This document shows positions 7,878 to 15,927 of a DNA stretch of 64,000 nucleotides, piece by piece. The notes under the pieces were generated by a model, which made no database searches, was not told the origin of the DNA, and worked only from the letters and a program-made list of their open reading frames with translations. This DNA is from Pseudomonas sp. LBUM920 (lineage in GTDB: Bacteria > Pseudomonadota > Gammaproteobacteria > Pseudomonadales > Pseudomonadaceae). The stretch's first letter is position 1. The number at the start of each line of letters is the position of its first letter. A program made the translations under genes and the position numbers. The stretch covers positions 1,841,501-1,905,500 of the forward strand of contig NZ_CP027762.1 of assembly GCF_003852315.1 (NCBI RefSeq). The letters run 5' to 3'.

Positions 7878-10116
7878 TGTCACTGCATTGCAACCTGCTG
7901 TGCCTATGATCGGTCGCCTGGTGGTGGTGGGTCTGGGATTGATCGGCGGCTCGTTTGCCAAAGGCCTGCGCGAAAGCGGGCTGTGCGGTGAAGTGGTCGG
8001 TGTGGACCTGGACCCGCAATCGCGCAAGTTGGCGGTTGAGTTGGGCGTGGTGGATCGCTGTGAAGCAGACCTGGCGCTGGCGTGCCAGGGGGCGGACGTG
8101 ATCCAGCTCGCGGTGCCGATTCTGGCGATGGAGAAGCTGCTGGCTTTGCTGGCCGGCATGGACTTGGGGCAGGCGATTCTCACGGATGTCGGCAGTGCCA
8201 AAGGCAATGTGGTGCGCGCGGCGCAACGGGCGTTTGGCGGCATGCCGGCGCGGTTTGTACCGGGCCACCCGATTGCCGGTTCCGAGCAGAGTGGTGTCGA
8301 GGCGTCCAATGCGCAGTTGTTCCGTCGTCATAAAGTGATCCTGACGCCGCTTGAGCAAACCGACCCGGCAGCTTTGGCTGTGGTCGATCGCTTATGGCGC
8401 GAGCTGGGTGCCGATGTCGAGCATATGCAGGTCGAGCGTCACGACGAAGTGCTGGCGGCGACCAGTCATTTGCCGCATCTGCTGGCTTTTGGTCTGGTGG
8501 ACTCGCTGGCTAAACGTAACGAAAATCTCGATATTTTCCGCTACGCCGCCGGGGGGTTCCGCGATTTCACGCGTATCGCCGGCAGTGATCCGGTGATGTG
8601 GCATGACATCTTTCTTGCCAATCGCGAGGCGGTGTTGCGCACCCTGGACACCTTCCGCAGCGACCTCGACGCCTTGCGCGATGCGGTCGATGCCGGGGAT
8701 GGCCATCAATTATTGGGCGTGTTTACCCGTGCGCGGGTGGCGCGTGAACATTTCAGCAAAATTCTGGCGCGCCGGGCCTATATGGAAACTGCTGTGAACG
8801 CCGATGAGCAGACCTTCCTCGCCAGCCCGGGTGGTCGCTTGAGCGGACAGATTCGGGTGCCGGGCGACAAGTCGATCTCTCATCGCTCGATCATGCTCGG
8901 CTCATTGGCCGATGGCGTGACCGAGGTTGAGGGTTTCCTTGAGGGCGAAGATGCCCTGGCGACCTTGCAGGCGTTTCGCGACATGGGCGTGGTGATTGAG
9001 GGGCCGCACCATGGGCGCGTGATCATCCATGGTGTTGGCCTGCATGGCTTGAAGCCGGCGCCGGGGCCGATCTACCTGGGCAACTCCGGAACATCGATGC
9101 GCCTGTTGTCCGGCTTGCTGGCGGCGCAGCGCTTTGACAGTGTGTTGACCGGCGATGCCTCGCTGTCCAAGCGCCCGATGAGCCGCGTGGCCAAGCCGCT
9201 GCGCGAAATGGGCGCGGTGATTGAAACCGGGCCGGAAGGGCGTCCGCCGTTGACTATTCGTGGAGGTCAGGCATTAAAAGGTCTGACCTATACGCTGCCA
9301 ATGGCCAGTGCACAGGTCAAATCCTGCCTGTTGCTGGCGGGCTTGTATGCCGAGGGTAAAACGTCGGTGACCGAGCCTGCGCCGACCCGTGACCACACCG
9401 AGCGCATGCTGCGCGGCTTCGGTTATCCGGTGCAGGTGCAGGGCGCTACGGTGTCGGTCGAGTCAGGCCATGCGTTGACCGCCACGCATATTGAGGTGCC
9501 GGGGGACATTTCTTCTTCTGCATTCTTTCTGGTCGCGGCGTCGATTGCCGAAGGCTCCGAGCTGTTGCTGGAGCATGTGGGGATCAATCCGACACGGACC
9601 GGCGTGATCGATATCCTGCGTCTGATGGGCGCGGACATCACGCTGGAAAACCTGCGTGAGGTCGGCGGTGAGCCGGTCGCCGATCTGCGCGTGCGTGCTG
9701 CTGCGCTGAACGGCATCGAGATTCCTGAGGCGTTGGTGCCGCTGGCGATTGATGAGTTTCCGGTGTTGTTCATCGCGGCGGCCTGTGCTCAGGGCCGTAC
9801 CGTGTTGCGCGGCGCTGCAGAGTTGCGCGTGAAGGAATCCGACCGTATCCAGGTAATGGCCGACGGTATGCTGGCATTGGGCGTGAAGTGTGAACCGACA
9901 CCTGATGGGATTATCATTGACGGCGGCCTGATAGGCGGCGGCGAGGTGCATTCCCATGGCGATCACCGGATTGCCATGGCCTTCAGTGTGGCGTCGCTGC
10001 GGGCGACAGCGCCGATTCGTATCCGTGACTGTGCCAATGTGGCTACATCTTTTCCGAACTTTCTTACACTGTGTGCCCATGTCGGCATTCGTGTTGCCCA
10101 AGAGGCTCAATTGTGA
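7870..10116 (+). CDS. tyrA-aroA: Fused cyclohexadienyl/prephenate dehydrogenase - EPSP synthase
   Basis: One 748-residue protein joins two shikimate-family enzymes. Residues about 13-300 are a TyrA dehydrogenase (NAD-binding VVVGLGLIGGS, GHPIAGSE, catalytic-region SHLPHLLAF). Residues about 310-748 are 5-enolpyruvylshikimate-3-phosphate synthase: VPGDKSISHRS, GNSGTSMRLLSG, TRDHTERML, DEFPVLFIAAA and KESDRI. The fusion is known in Pseudomonas. The frame starts at a GTG at 7870 that overlaps the hisC stop by eight bases; an ATG at 7906 directly precedes the nucleotide-binding fold and could be the true start. No linker stop or frameshift is visible near codon 305, so the fusion is genuine. Its stop overlaps the cmk start. 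Confidence 0.95.
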   Translation: MVDVTALQPAVPMIGRLVVVGLGLIGGSFAKGLRESGLCGEVVGVDLDPQSRKLAVELGVVDRCEADLALACQGADVIQLAVPILAMEKLLALLAGMDLGQAILTDVGSAKGNVVRAAQRAFGGMPARFVPGHPIAGSEQSGVEASNAQLFRRHKVILTPLEQTDPAALAVVDRLWRELGADVEHMQVERHDEVLAATSHLPHLLAFGLVDSLAKRNENLDIFRYAAGGFRDFTRIAGSDPVMWHDIFLANREAVLRTLDTFRSDLDALRDAVDAGDGHQLLGVFTRARVAREHFSKILARRAYMETAVNADEQTFLASPGGRLSGQIRVPGDKSISHRSIMLGSLADGVTEVEGFLEGEDALATLQAFRDMGVVIEGPHHGRVIIHGVGLHGLKPAPGPIYLGNSGTSMRLLSGLLAAQRFDSVLTGDASLSKRPMSRVAKPLREMGAVIETGPEGRPPLTIRGGQALKGLTYTLPMASAQVKSCLLLAGLYAEGKTSVTEPAPTRDHTERMLRGFGYPVQVQGATVSVESGHALTATHIEVPGDISSSAFFLVAASIAEGSELLLEHVGINPTRTGVIDILRLMGADITLENLREVGGEPVADLRVRAAALNGIEIPEALVPLAIDEFPVLFIAAACAQGRTVLRGAAELRVKESDRIQVMADGMLALGVKCEPTPDGIIIDGGLIGGGEVHSHGDHRIAMAFSVASLRATAPIRIRDCANVATSFPNFLTLCAHVGIRVAQEAQL

Positions 10117-10802
10117 ATATCAAAGCACCGGTGATTACCATCGACGGGCCAAGCGGCTCGGGCAAAGGCACGATTGCCGGCATTCTGGCCAAGCGCCTGG
10201 GCTGGTGCCTGCTGGATTCCGGCGCGCTGTACCGTTTGCTGGCCTTTGCCGCGCGTAACCACGGCGTCGACCTGACCAACGAAGAATCCCTGAAGCTGCT
10301 GGCGGCGCATCTTGATGTGCAGTTCGTCGGCGCGACGGAAGGTCATCCGCAACGCATCATCCTCGAAGGGGATGATGTGACCGATGATCTGCGTAACGAA
10401 CAAGTTGGCTCCTGGGCATCCCAGGTTGCCGCGCTGCCGGCCGTGCGGGACGCGCTGCTGCAGCGCCAGCGGGCGTTTCAGGAACCGCCGGGCCTGGTCG
10501 CGGATGGTCGCGACATGGGCACCGTGGTGTTTCCAGATGCGCCGTTGAAGATTTTCCTGACCGCCAGCGCCGAAGAGCGGGCGCGCCGCCGTTACTTGCA
10601 GTTGAAGGGCAAAGTCGATGGTGTTAGTCTGTCGAGTCTGCTAGATGAGATCCGTGCACGCGATGAGCGTGATACCCAGCGTGCGGTAGCCCCGCTCAAG
10701 CCGGCGGCTGACGCCATACAGCTGGATTCCACGGAGTTATCCATCGAGCAGGTGCTGGAACGCATCTTGAGTGAAATCGCCATTCGCGATATCGCCGGGT
10801 GA
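10113..10802 (+). CDS. cmk: Cytidylate kinase
   Basis: Phosphorylates CMP and dCMP with ATP in the cytosol. The 229-residue product has the P-loop GPSGSGKGT at residues 11-19, LLDSGALYR for CMP binding and VADGRDMGTVVFPDA. The start is the GTG at 10113, interlocked with the tyrA-aroA stop (TTGTGA), so translation is probably coupled. The frame is open upstream to 10071 inside aroA, but homologues begin at NIKAPVITIDGP. It precedes rpsA, a pairing conserved across gammaproteobacteria. Confidence 0.95.
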   Translation: MNIKAPVITIDGPSGSGKGTIAGILAKRLGWCLLDSGALYRLLAFAARNHGVDLTNEESLKLLAAHLDVQFVGATEGHPQRIILEGDDVTDDLRNEQVGSWASQVAALPAVRDALLQRQRAFQEPPGLVADGRDMGTVVFPDAPLKIFLTASAEERARRRYLQLKGKVDGVSLSSLLDEIRARDERDTQRAVAPLKPAADAIQLDSTELSIEQVLERILSEIAIRDIAG

Positions 10803-10862
10803 CCAAGAAGGCTGCAGGGGACCAGTCATAGTCCTGCGGTGCTTCTTTTAATTGAAACTGAC

Positions 10863-10903
10863 CCACACCGTCTGGGGTGTGGAGATGGGCGTATTCTTCG
10901 CCC
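10863..10903 (+). promoter_or_regulatory. Two-hairpin leader before rpsA
   Basis: Two small stems lie directly in front of the rpsA ribosome-binding site: CCACACC/GGTGTGG (10863-10869 with 10876-10882) and GGGCG/CGCCC (10887-10891 with 10899-10903). S1 is known in E. coli to repress its own mRNA through hairpins in the leader. By analogy these stems are candidates for S1 autoregulation, which is inference. Confidence 0.5.
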
Positions 10904-10921
10904 TTATCAACAGGAATTAAA

Positions 10922-12616
10922 ATGAGCGAAAGCTTTGCGGAACTCTTTGAAGAAAGCCTAAAAACCCTGAACCTTCAGGCAGGCTCCATCATCACCGGTG
11001 TTATCGTTGATATCGATTACCAAGCTCGCTGGGTAACCGTTCACGCTGGTCTGAAGTCTGAAGCTCTGATCCCGCTGGAACAGTTCTACAACGATGCTGG
11101 CGACCTGACTATCAATGTCGGTGACGAAGTTCACGTTGCTCTGGACTCGGTTGAAGACGGTTTCGGTGAAACCAAGCTGTCCCGTGAAAAAGCCAAGCGC
11201 GCTGAATGCTGGATTGTTCTCGAAGCAGCCTTCGCAGCTGAAGAAGTGGTCAAGGGCGTTATCAACGGTAAGGTTAAAGGCGGCTTCACTGTCGACGTTA
11301 ACGGCATCCGTGCGTTCCTGCCAGGTTCTTTGGTCGACGTTCGTCCAGTGCGCGACACCACGCACCTGGAAGGCAAAGAACTCGAATTCAAGGTCATCAA
11401 ACTCGACCAGAAGCGCAACAACGTTGTCGTTTCCCGTCGCAGCGTCCTGGAAGCAGAGAACTCCGCCGAGCGTGAAGCTCTGCTGGAATCCCTGCAGGAA
11501 GGCCAACAAGTCAAAGGTATCGTCAAGAACCTCACCGATTACGGCGCATTCGTCGATCTGGGTGGCGTCGATGGCCTGCTGCACATTACCGACATGGCTT
11601 GGAAGCGTATCAAGCATCCTTCCGAAATCGTCAACGTTGGCGACGAGATCGATGTCAAGGTTCTGAAGTACGATCGTGAGCGTAACCGCGTTTCCCTGGG
11701 CTTGAAGCAGCTGGGCGAAGATCCATGGGTTGCTATCAAAGCTCGTTACCCAGAAAGCACCCGCGTAACCGCGCGTGTTACCAACCTGACCGACTACGGC
11801 TGCTTCGCAGAGCTGGAAGAAGGCGTGGAAGGCCTGGTACACGTTTCCGAAATGGACTGGACCAACAAAAACATCCACCCTTCGAAAGTCGTACAAGTCG
11901 GCGACGAAGTGGAAGTTATGGTTCTGGACATCGACGAAGAGCGTCGTCGTATCTCCCTGGGCATCAAGCAGTGCAAATCTAACCCATGGGAAGATTTCTC
12001 TGGCCAGTTCAACAAGGGCGATAAAATCTCCGGCACCATCAAGTCGATCACCGATTTCGGTATCTTCATTGGTCTGGACGGCGGCATCGACGGCCTGGTT
12101 CACCTGTCCGACATCTCCTGGAACGAAGTTGGCGAAGAAGCTGTTCGTCGTTTCAAGAAGGGCGACGAGCTGGACACCGTTATCCTGTCGGTTGACCCAG
12201 AGCGCGAGCGCATCTCCCTGGGTATCAAGCAACTGGAAAGCGATCCGTTCTCCGAGTACGTTCAAGAGAACGACAAAGGCGCAATCGTTAAAGGCACTGT
12301 GAAAGAAGTTGACGCTAAAGGCGCCATCATCACTCTGGCAGACGATATCGAAGCGACTCTGAAAGCCTCCGAAATCAGCCGTGACCGCGTTGAAGACGCA
12401 CGTAACGTTCTGAAAGAAGGCCAGGAAGTAGAAGCCAAGATCATCAGCGTTGACCGCAAGAGCCGCGTAATCCAGCTCTCCATCAAGTCGAAAGACGAGA
12501 TCGAAGAGAAAGAAGCCATTCAGAGCCTGCGCGACAAGCCAGCCTCTTCTGAGCCTTCTGCTGGTCCTACCACTCTGGGCGACCTGCTGCGTGCACAGAT
12601 GGAAAAACAGAACTAA
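10922..12616 (+). CDS. rpsA: 30S ribosomal protein S1
   Basis: The 564-residue S1 protein binds mRNA and docks it on the 30S subunit. Six S1/OB-fold repeats can be followed; repeats 3-6 show the recurring V-x(5)-T-D-F/Y-G-x-F pattern followed by GLVH(V/L)S (for example near 195, 280 and 367). The start at 10922 (MSESFAELFEESLKTLN) is preceded by CAGGAATTAAA; the upstream extension of 15 codons runs through the leader hairpins and is rejected. A strong terminator follows the stop. Codon use is strongly biased, as expected for an abundant protein. Confidence 0.98.
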   Translation: MSESFAELFEESLKTLNLQAGSIITGVIVDIDYQARWVTVHAGLKSEALIPLEQFYNDAGDLTINVGDEVHVALDSVEDGFGETKLSREKAKRAECWIVLEAAFAAEEVVKGVINGKVKGGFTVDVNGIRAFLPGSLVDVRPVRDTTHLEGKELEFKVIKLDQKRNNVVVSRRSVLEAENSAEREALLESLQEGQQVKGIVKNLTDYGAFVDLGGVDGLLHITDMAWKRIKHPSEIVNVGDEIDVKVLKYDRERNRVSLGLKQLGEDPWVAIKARYPESTRVTARVTNLTDYGCFAELEEGVEGLVHVSEMDWTNKNIHPSKVVQVGDEVEVMVLDIDEERRRISLGIKQCKSNPWEDFSGQFNKGDKISGTIKSITDFGIFIGLDGGIDGLVHLSDISWNEVGEEAVRRFKKGDELDTVILSVDPERERISLGIKQLESDPFSEYVQENDKGAIVKGTVKEVDAKGAIITLADDIEATLKASEISRDRVEDARNVLKEGQEVEAKIISVDRKSRVIQLSIKSKDEIEEKEAIQSLRDKPASSEPSAGPTTLGDLLRAQMEKQN

Positions 12617-12633
12617 GTTCTGTCAGACCATAG

Positions 12634-12663
12634 AAAAAGGGCGACTTCGGTCGCCCTTTTTTG
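12634..12663 (+). terminator. Intrinsic terminator after rpsA
   Basis: AAAAAGGGCGAC-TTC-GGTCGCCC followed by six T residues forms a textbook stem, tight loop and U-run 18 bases after the rpsA stop codon. It separates the supraoperon from the lipoprotein gene and ihfB. Confidence 0.92.
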
Positions 12664-12779
12664 TGCCTGAAATTCGTTGAATCAATACTGAGAACCAAGG
12701 TGCGCTGCATAGTGTCAGAACTGGCTATAGTTTTATTAAAAGCACGGTTGTCAGTGATGTTGTTTCAATAAGGATTTGG

Positions 12780-13064
12780 ATGAACAAGTTTATTTTAATC
12801 TTCGCCGTAGTCATGCTTGCCGGCTGCTCTACCACCAGCGCCAAAACTCATGTCAAGCGTGGTGTCAGCGGTATCGAGGTCGACTGTTCGGGCCTTGGTG
12901 GCAATTGGAGCAAGTGCGAGAAGCGCGCTGCCCGCGAGTGCAAGATGCAAGGCTATAAGGTCATCACCCGATCCAGCGATGCCAAGGACGAAGAGGGCGA
13001 CTACCTGTTCGGCTGGAATCCCGCCGGCGCTGTAACTCGCACTATGCTGGTGATCTGTAATTGA
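12780..13064 (+). CDS. Small putative lipoprotein
   Basis: A 94-residue product begins MNKFILIFAVVMLAGCS, a lipoprotein signal with lipobox LAGC and Cys16. The mature part of about 79 residues has three further cysteines in its first half (in EVDCSGLG, KCEKRAARECK) and one near the end (VICN), which could form disulphides in the periplasm. I do not recognise a named family. It has a good ribosome-binding site (AATAAGGA) and sits between the rpsA terminator and ihfB, positioned as its own transcript. Function unknown. Confidence 0.75.
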   Translation: MNKFILIFAVVMLAGCSTTSAKTHVKRGVSGIEVDCSGLGGNWSKCEKRAARECKMQGYKVITRSSDAKDEEGDYLFGWNPAGAVTRTMLVICN

Positions 13065-13196
13065 GGCTCAAAGGCGCATGTTGCGGGTGTCTGCCTATGC
13101 AGCAGATAAGTTGTCGAGTGGGCTGTTCAAATTCATCAAGTCATGCTAAAACCTTTGAAGCGCTTTTCCTAGCTGCTTGAAAAAGAAGGGAAAAAT

Positions 13197-13493
13197 ATGA
13201 CGAAGTCGGAGTTGATCGAACGAATTGTCACCCATCAAGGGCTGCTTTCATCCAAGGATGTAGAGCTGGCTATCAAGACTATGCTTGAGCAAATGTCCCA
13301 ATGTTTGGCTACTGGGGATCGGATTGAGATCCGTGGTTTTGGCAGCTTCTCCTTGCATTACCGCGCACCGCGCGTCGGCCGTAACCCAAAAACCGGGCAG
13401 TCAGTCAGCCTTGATGGCAAGTTTGTGCCTCACTTCAAGCCAGGAAAGGAATTGCGGGACCGGGTGAACGAAGACGAAGAAGAAGGCGTCTGA
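13197..13493 (+). CDS. ihfB: Integration host factor subunit beta
   Basis: DNA-bending subunit (98 residues) that pairs with IHF-alpha. It shows the HU/IHF fold: MTKSELIERIVTHQGLLSSKDVE helix pair, IEIRGFGSFSLHYR and the intercalating proline in GRNPKTGQSV. The acidic tail EDEEEGV is usual in Pseudomonas. AAGGGAAAA precedes the ATG. In P. aeruginosa this gene (himD) borders the O-antigen locus; the same border is seen here. Confidence 0.97.
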   Translation: MTKSELIERIVTHQGLLSSKDVELAIKTMLEQMSQCLATGDRIEIRGFGSFSLHYRAPRVGRNPKTGQSVSLDGKFVPHFKPGKELRDRVNEDEEEGV

Positions 13494-13517
13494 GTCTTTT
13501 TGGGGTAGGAGAAATTT

Positions 13518-13763
13518 ATGCGTGGAGCAAAGCGCGTTGTTTTTGTGCTGGTAGCGTTGATTGTTGCGCTAGTGATTTTAGGCTTTGTGCTGGAAAACCA
13601 GCAGAGCGTGGCCCTTTCATTCCTGGGCTGGACGACTGTACAGATGCCAGTGTCGGTATTTGTAGTAGTCGCGTTAATCATCGGGATGTTGATCGGTCCA
13701 CTGCTAGGCGTTGGGTTGGCGCGTAGCCGGCGCCACAGGTCGATCTCGGCAGCGCGTGGTTAA
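13518..13763 (+). CDS. LapA-domain (DUF1049) inner-membrane protein
   Basis: An 81-residue protein with two predicted membrane helices (about 6-24 and 43-65) separated by ENQQSVALSFLGW, the LapA/DUF1049 pattern. In E. coli LapA works with LapB in controlling lipopolysaccharide synthesis; a carboxy-terminal extension such as the E. coli one is absent here. It follows ihfB by 24 bases with an AGGAGA ribosome-binding site, so it is probably cotranscribed. The position next to the O-antigen locus fits a role in the envelope, but this is inference. Confidence 0.8.
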   Translation: MRGAKRVVFVLVALIVALVILGFVLENQQSVALSFLGWTTVQMPVSVFVVVALIIGMLIGPLLGVGLARSRRHRSISAARG

Positions 13764-13998
13764 CAGTCTATCCTGATACCCAAGACGTGCGGTGAGGACG
13801 TTGTTTAACAGCTAAAGCTCTAGCGTGTAGGGCTTCGACTGTAAGGTGTCTGATGGCGGCGTATGGATGTAATAGGGTTGGCCAGCGTTGTTAGCGCCGC
13901 AGTTGGATATCCAGAGGTTAGCCGTTCCAATGTTTCTTGTTTGAGTCTTCAGGTGCCGCACTCTGAGTGCTCGGATATGTACTACACGTATGTCTGAC

Positions 13999-14040
13999 GT
14001 GTTAGGTGTTAGGTGTTAGGTGTTAGGTATTAGATTTTAG
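13999..14040. repeat. Heptanucleotide tandem repeat (GTGTTAG)n
   Basis: Four perfect copies of GTGTTAG (13999-14026) are followed by the variants GTATTAG and ATTTTAG. The tract lies about 750 bases upstream of the first O-antigen gene and outside any gene. Confidence 0.9.
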
Positions 14041-14731
14041 ATTCAGGCTAAGCGGGAAAATGCTGCTGAAAGATAGCGCGTAATGCGCCCTATTTGGTTG
14101 CAGCGCCAGGTTCGTAGATAGATTACCAACGTGTCAAATTGAAAATTTCTGTATACCCATCTTGCAAAACTGCCCTCTGCGCAGCTTCAACTCGTTTTAC
14201 CTCAAAGCAAATTTCTGTCATTAGTGTCTCGGATGGCAGCGTCCGCGGTCGCCCGTATTCCTTGTGATTACCCTCCAATACAACGTAAGTAGGGATTATT
14301 GCTCTGGAACGATTAACCCTCCGCTTTGAATCGAGCAGCGAACAAATCAGCAAACGCTGGAGCGACGACTCAGTAAGGGCGCCGTTTGGCATGCGTATTT
14401 TCTGTAGGCTCATTATGCGAAAGCTGTTGAAGGTCTTATACACCTAATAAGTTAGCGAGCTATTTAATAGTTGCGCACTAATGGGGCGTGGCAGATTAGT
14501 ATCATTTTGGGCAGCCCTTTCAACGTTAGTCGCTTTTTCATCATTCAGTTTTGTTGAATTAGAGAATAGGCGCTGTATCATCAACGCCCCAGCGTCGATA
14601 ACACATACGCGCACAGTTAAAGATGGAAAATTTCGCGGAGCCGATCAATCAAGCGTGACGCTTGGAGCGATCAGGCATCGCAGCCCGGATTTCCGATCCT
14701 AGTCGGATCAAAGAGGGCATGAATTTGCGGT

Positions 14732-14752
14732 GGCACAGAGGCCTTCTGTGCC
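14732..14752 (+). promoter_or_regulatory. Perfect hairpin upstream of O-antigen operon
   Basis: GGCACAGA and TCTGTGCC pair perfectly around a five-base loop, 16 bases before an ATG at 14768 and 43 bases before the preferred start at 14795. There is no U-run, so a simple terminator is unlikely. A leader structure or an operator is possible; its role is not known. Confidence 0.45.
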
Positions 14753-14794
14753 CTCACGCACCTAATAATGAAGCACCTACGTCAGGTATTTTTG

Positions 14795-15925
14795 ATGATT
14801 CAATTTCTCGATCTAAAGTCATTGAACAACGCTCTCCGTGAAGAGCTCGTTGAGGCGGCTACGCGTGTCATCGACTCGGGCTGGTACATTCAAGGTGAGT
14901 TTCTCAAGCGCTTCGAGGAAGAGTTTTCCATTTATACCGGTGCCAGCCATACCGTCGGCGTTGCCAACGGCCTTGATGCTTTGACACTGACCATTCGTGC
15001 CTGGAAAGAGCTGGGCAAGCTCAAGGACGGCGATGAAGTCATCGTTCCGGCCAACACCTACATCGCAACGCTGCTGGCCGTGACGGAAAACAACCTGAAA
15101 CCGGTTTTGGTCGAGCCTGACGAAAATACATACAATCTTTGTCCTGAGAAGGTCGAGCGTGCGCTGACGGCGAAAACTCGATTGATCCTGCCGGTCCATC
15201 TCTATGGGCAACTGGCCGATATGCGCGCGATCAATAGGATTGCCGAGCGTGAGAATCTACTGGTACTCGAGGACTGTGCCCAGGCGCATGGTGCGCAGAT
15301 CGACGGCAGAAGTGCTGGTAACTGGGGTGACGCGTCCGGTTTCAGTTTCTACCCAGGTAAAAACCTGGGGGCGTTGGGTGATGCAGGCGCCATCACGTCT
15401 AACGATGCTGAGTTAGTCAGCATGATTCAGGCTCTGCGAAATTACGGTTCACACGAAAAATATAAGAATTTGGTGCAAGGCGTAAATAGCCGCCTGGATG
15501 AGATTCAAGCCGCAATGTTGAGCGTCAAGCTCAAGTACCTGCAGGCACAGACCGAGGCTCGTCGGCGTGTGGCAAGCCTTTATATGAATGGCATTAAAAA
15601 TCCCTTGATTAAACTGCCCTTGGGCAGCGACGTGGATGTAATGAAGCATTTTTCTCACGTCTGGCACCTGTTCGTGGTGCGCTCCGAGGTGCGGGAAAAA
15701 CTGGTACATCATCTCAACGCGTCGGGTATTCAAACATTAATTCACTATCCGATTCCGCCTCATCAGCAGCAGGCCTATGCAAGCGCCGAGTTTTATAATA
15801 AATCGCTTCCTACTACAGAGCGCATTCATCGCGAAGTATTGAGCTTGCCGATGAGCCCAATCATGACCGATTCAGAAGTCCAAAGTGTCGTTGAGGCCTG
15901 CAACGCTTTCTCTGTAGACGCCTGA
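14795..15925 (+). CDS. FdtB/QdtB-like sugar aminotransferase (DegT/DnrJ/EryC1/StrS)
   Basis: PLP-dependent transaminase of 376 residues that by family would aminate a 3-keto-6-deoxyhexose bound to dTDP. The PLP lysine lies in FSFYPGKNLGALGDAG (near residue 180), with DCAQAHGA and GVNSRLDEIQAA as the other family motifs. The opening MIQFLDLKSLNN and GDEVIVPANTYIAT resemble FdtB/QdtB (Fuc3N or Qui3N pathway) more than WecE, although I cannot score this. The ATG at 14795 fits the family; an ATG nine codons upstream at 14768 is possible. It is the first gene of the O-antigen cluster. No 3,4-ketoisomerase or rmlAB is nearby, so its substrate must be supplied from elsewhere. Confidence 0.8.
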   Translation: MIQFLDLKSLNNALREELVEAATRVIDSGWYIQGEFLKRFEEEFSIYTGASHTVGVANGLDALTLTIRAWKELGKLKDGDEVIVPANTYIATLLAVTENNLKPVLVEPDENTYNLCPEKVERALTAKTRLILPVHLYGQLADMRAINRIAERENLLVLEDCAQAHGAQIDGRSAGNWGDASGFSFYPGKNLGALGDAGAITSNDAELVSMIQALRNYGSHEKYKNLVQGVNSRLDEIQAAMLSVKLKYLQAQTEARRRVASLYMNGIKNPLIKLPLGSDVDVMKHFSHVWHLFVVRSEVREKLVHHLNASGIQTLIHYPIPPHQQQAYASAEFYNKSLPTTERIHREVLSLPMSPIMTDSEVQSVVEACNAFSVDA

Positions 15926-15927
15926 AT

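Larger units (their letters stand above)
13764..14767. other. One-kilobase gene-poor gap before the O-antigen genes
   Basis: No convincing gene is present. In P. aeruginosa the chain-length regulator wzz follows ihfB, but nothing resembling Wzz can be read here in any frame. The gap contains a heptamer repeat (13999-14040), a perfect hairpin close to the first O-antigen gene (14732-14752), and a leftward open frame of 106 codons (14123-14443) that matches no family I know. The base composition is lower in GC than the flanking supraoperon. It probably includes the promoter of the O-antigen operon and decayed sequence. Confidence 0.5.

Noticed and set aside
10958..12265. 435-codon leftward frame opposite rpsA
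   Set aside because: Shadow of a highly biased gene; no ribosome-binding site and no domain.
14123..14443. Leftward open frame of 106 codons in the gap before the O-antigen genes
   Set aside because: No ribosome-binding site, no recognisable family and poor codon pattern; it may be a fragment of a lost gene, but I cannot support it as a gene.
14481..14702. Rightward open frame of 73 codons before the O-antigen genes
   Set aside because: No ribosome-binding site or motif; looks like chance.
13764..14767. Hidden wzz gene or insertion-sequence remnant after ihfB
   Set aside because: No frame on either strand shows Wzz membrane-helix ends or a transposase motif, and no terminal inverted repeats were found.
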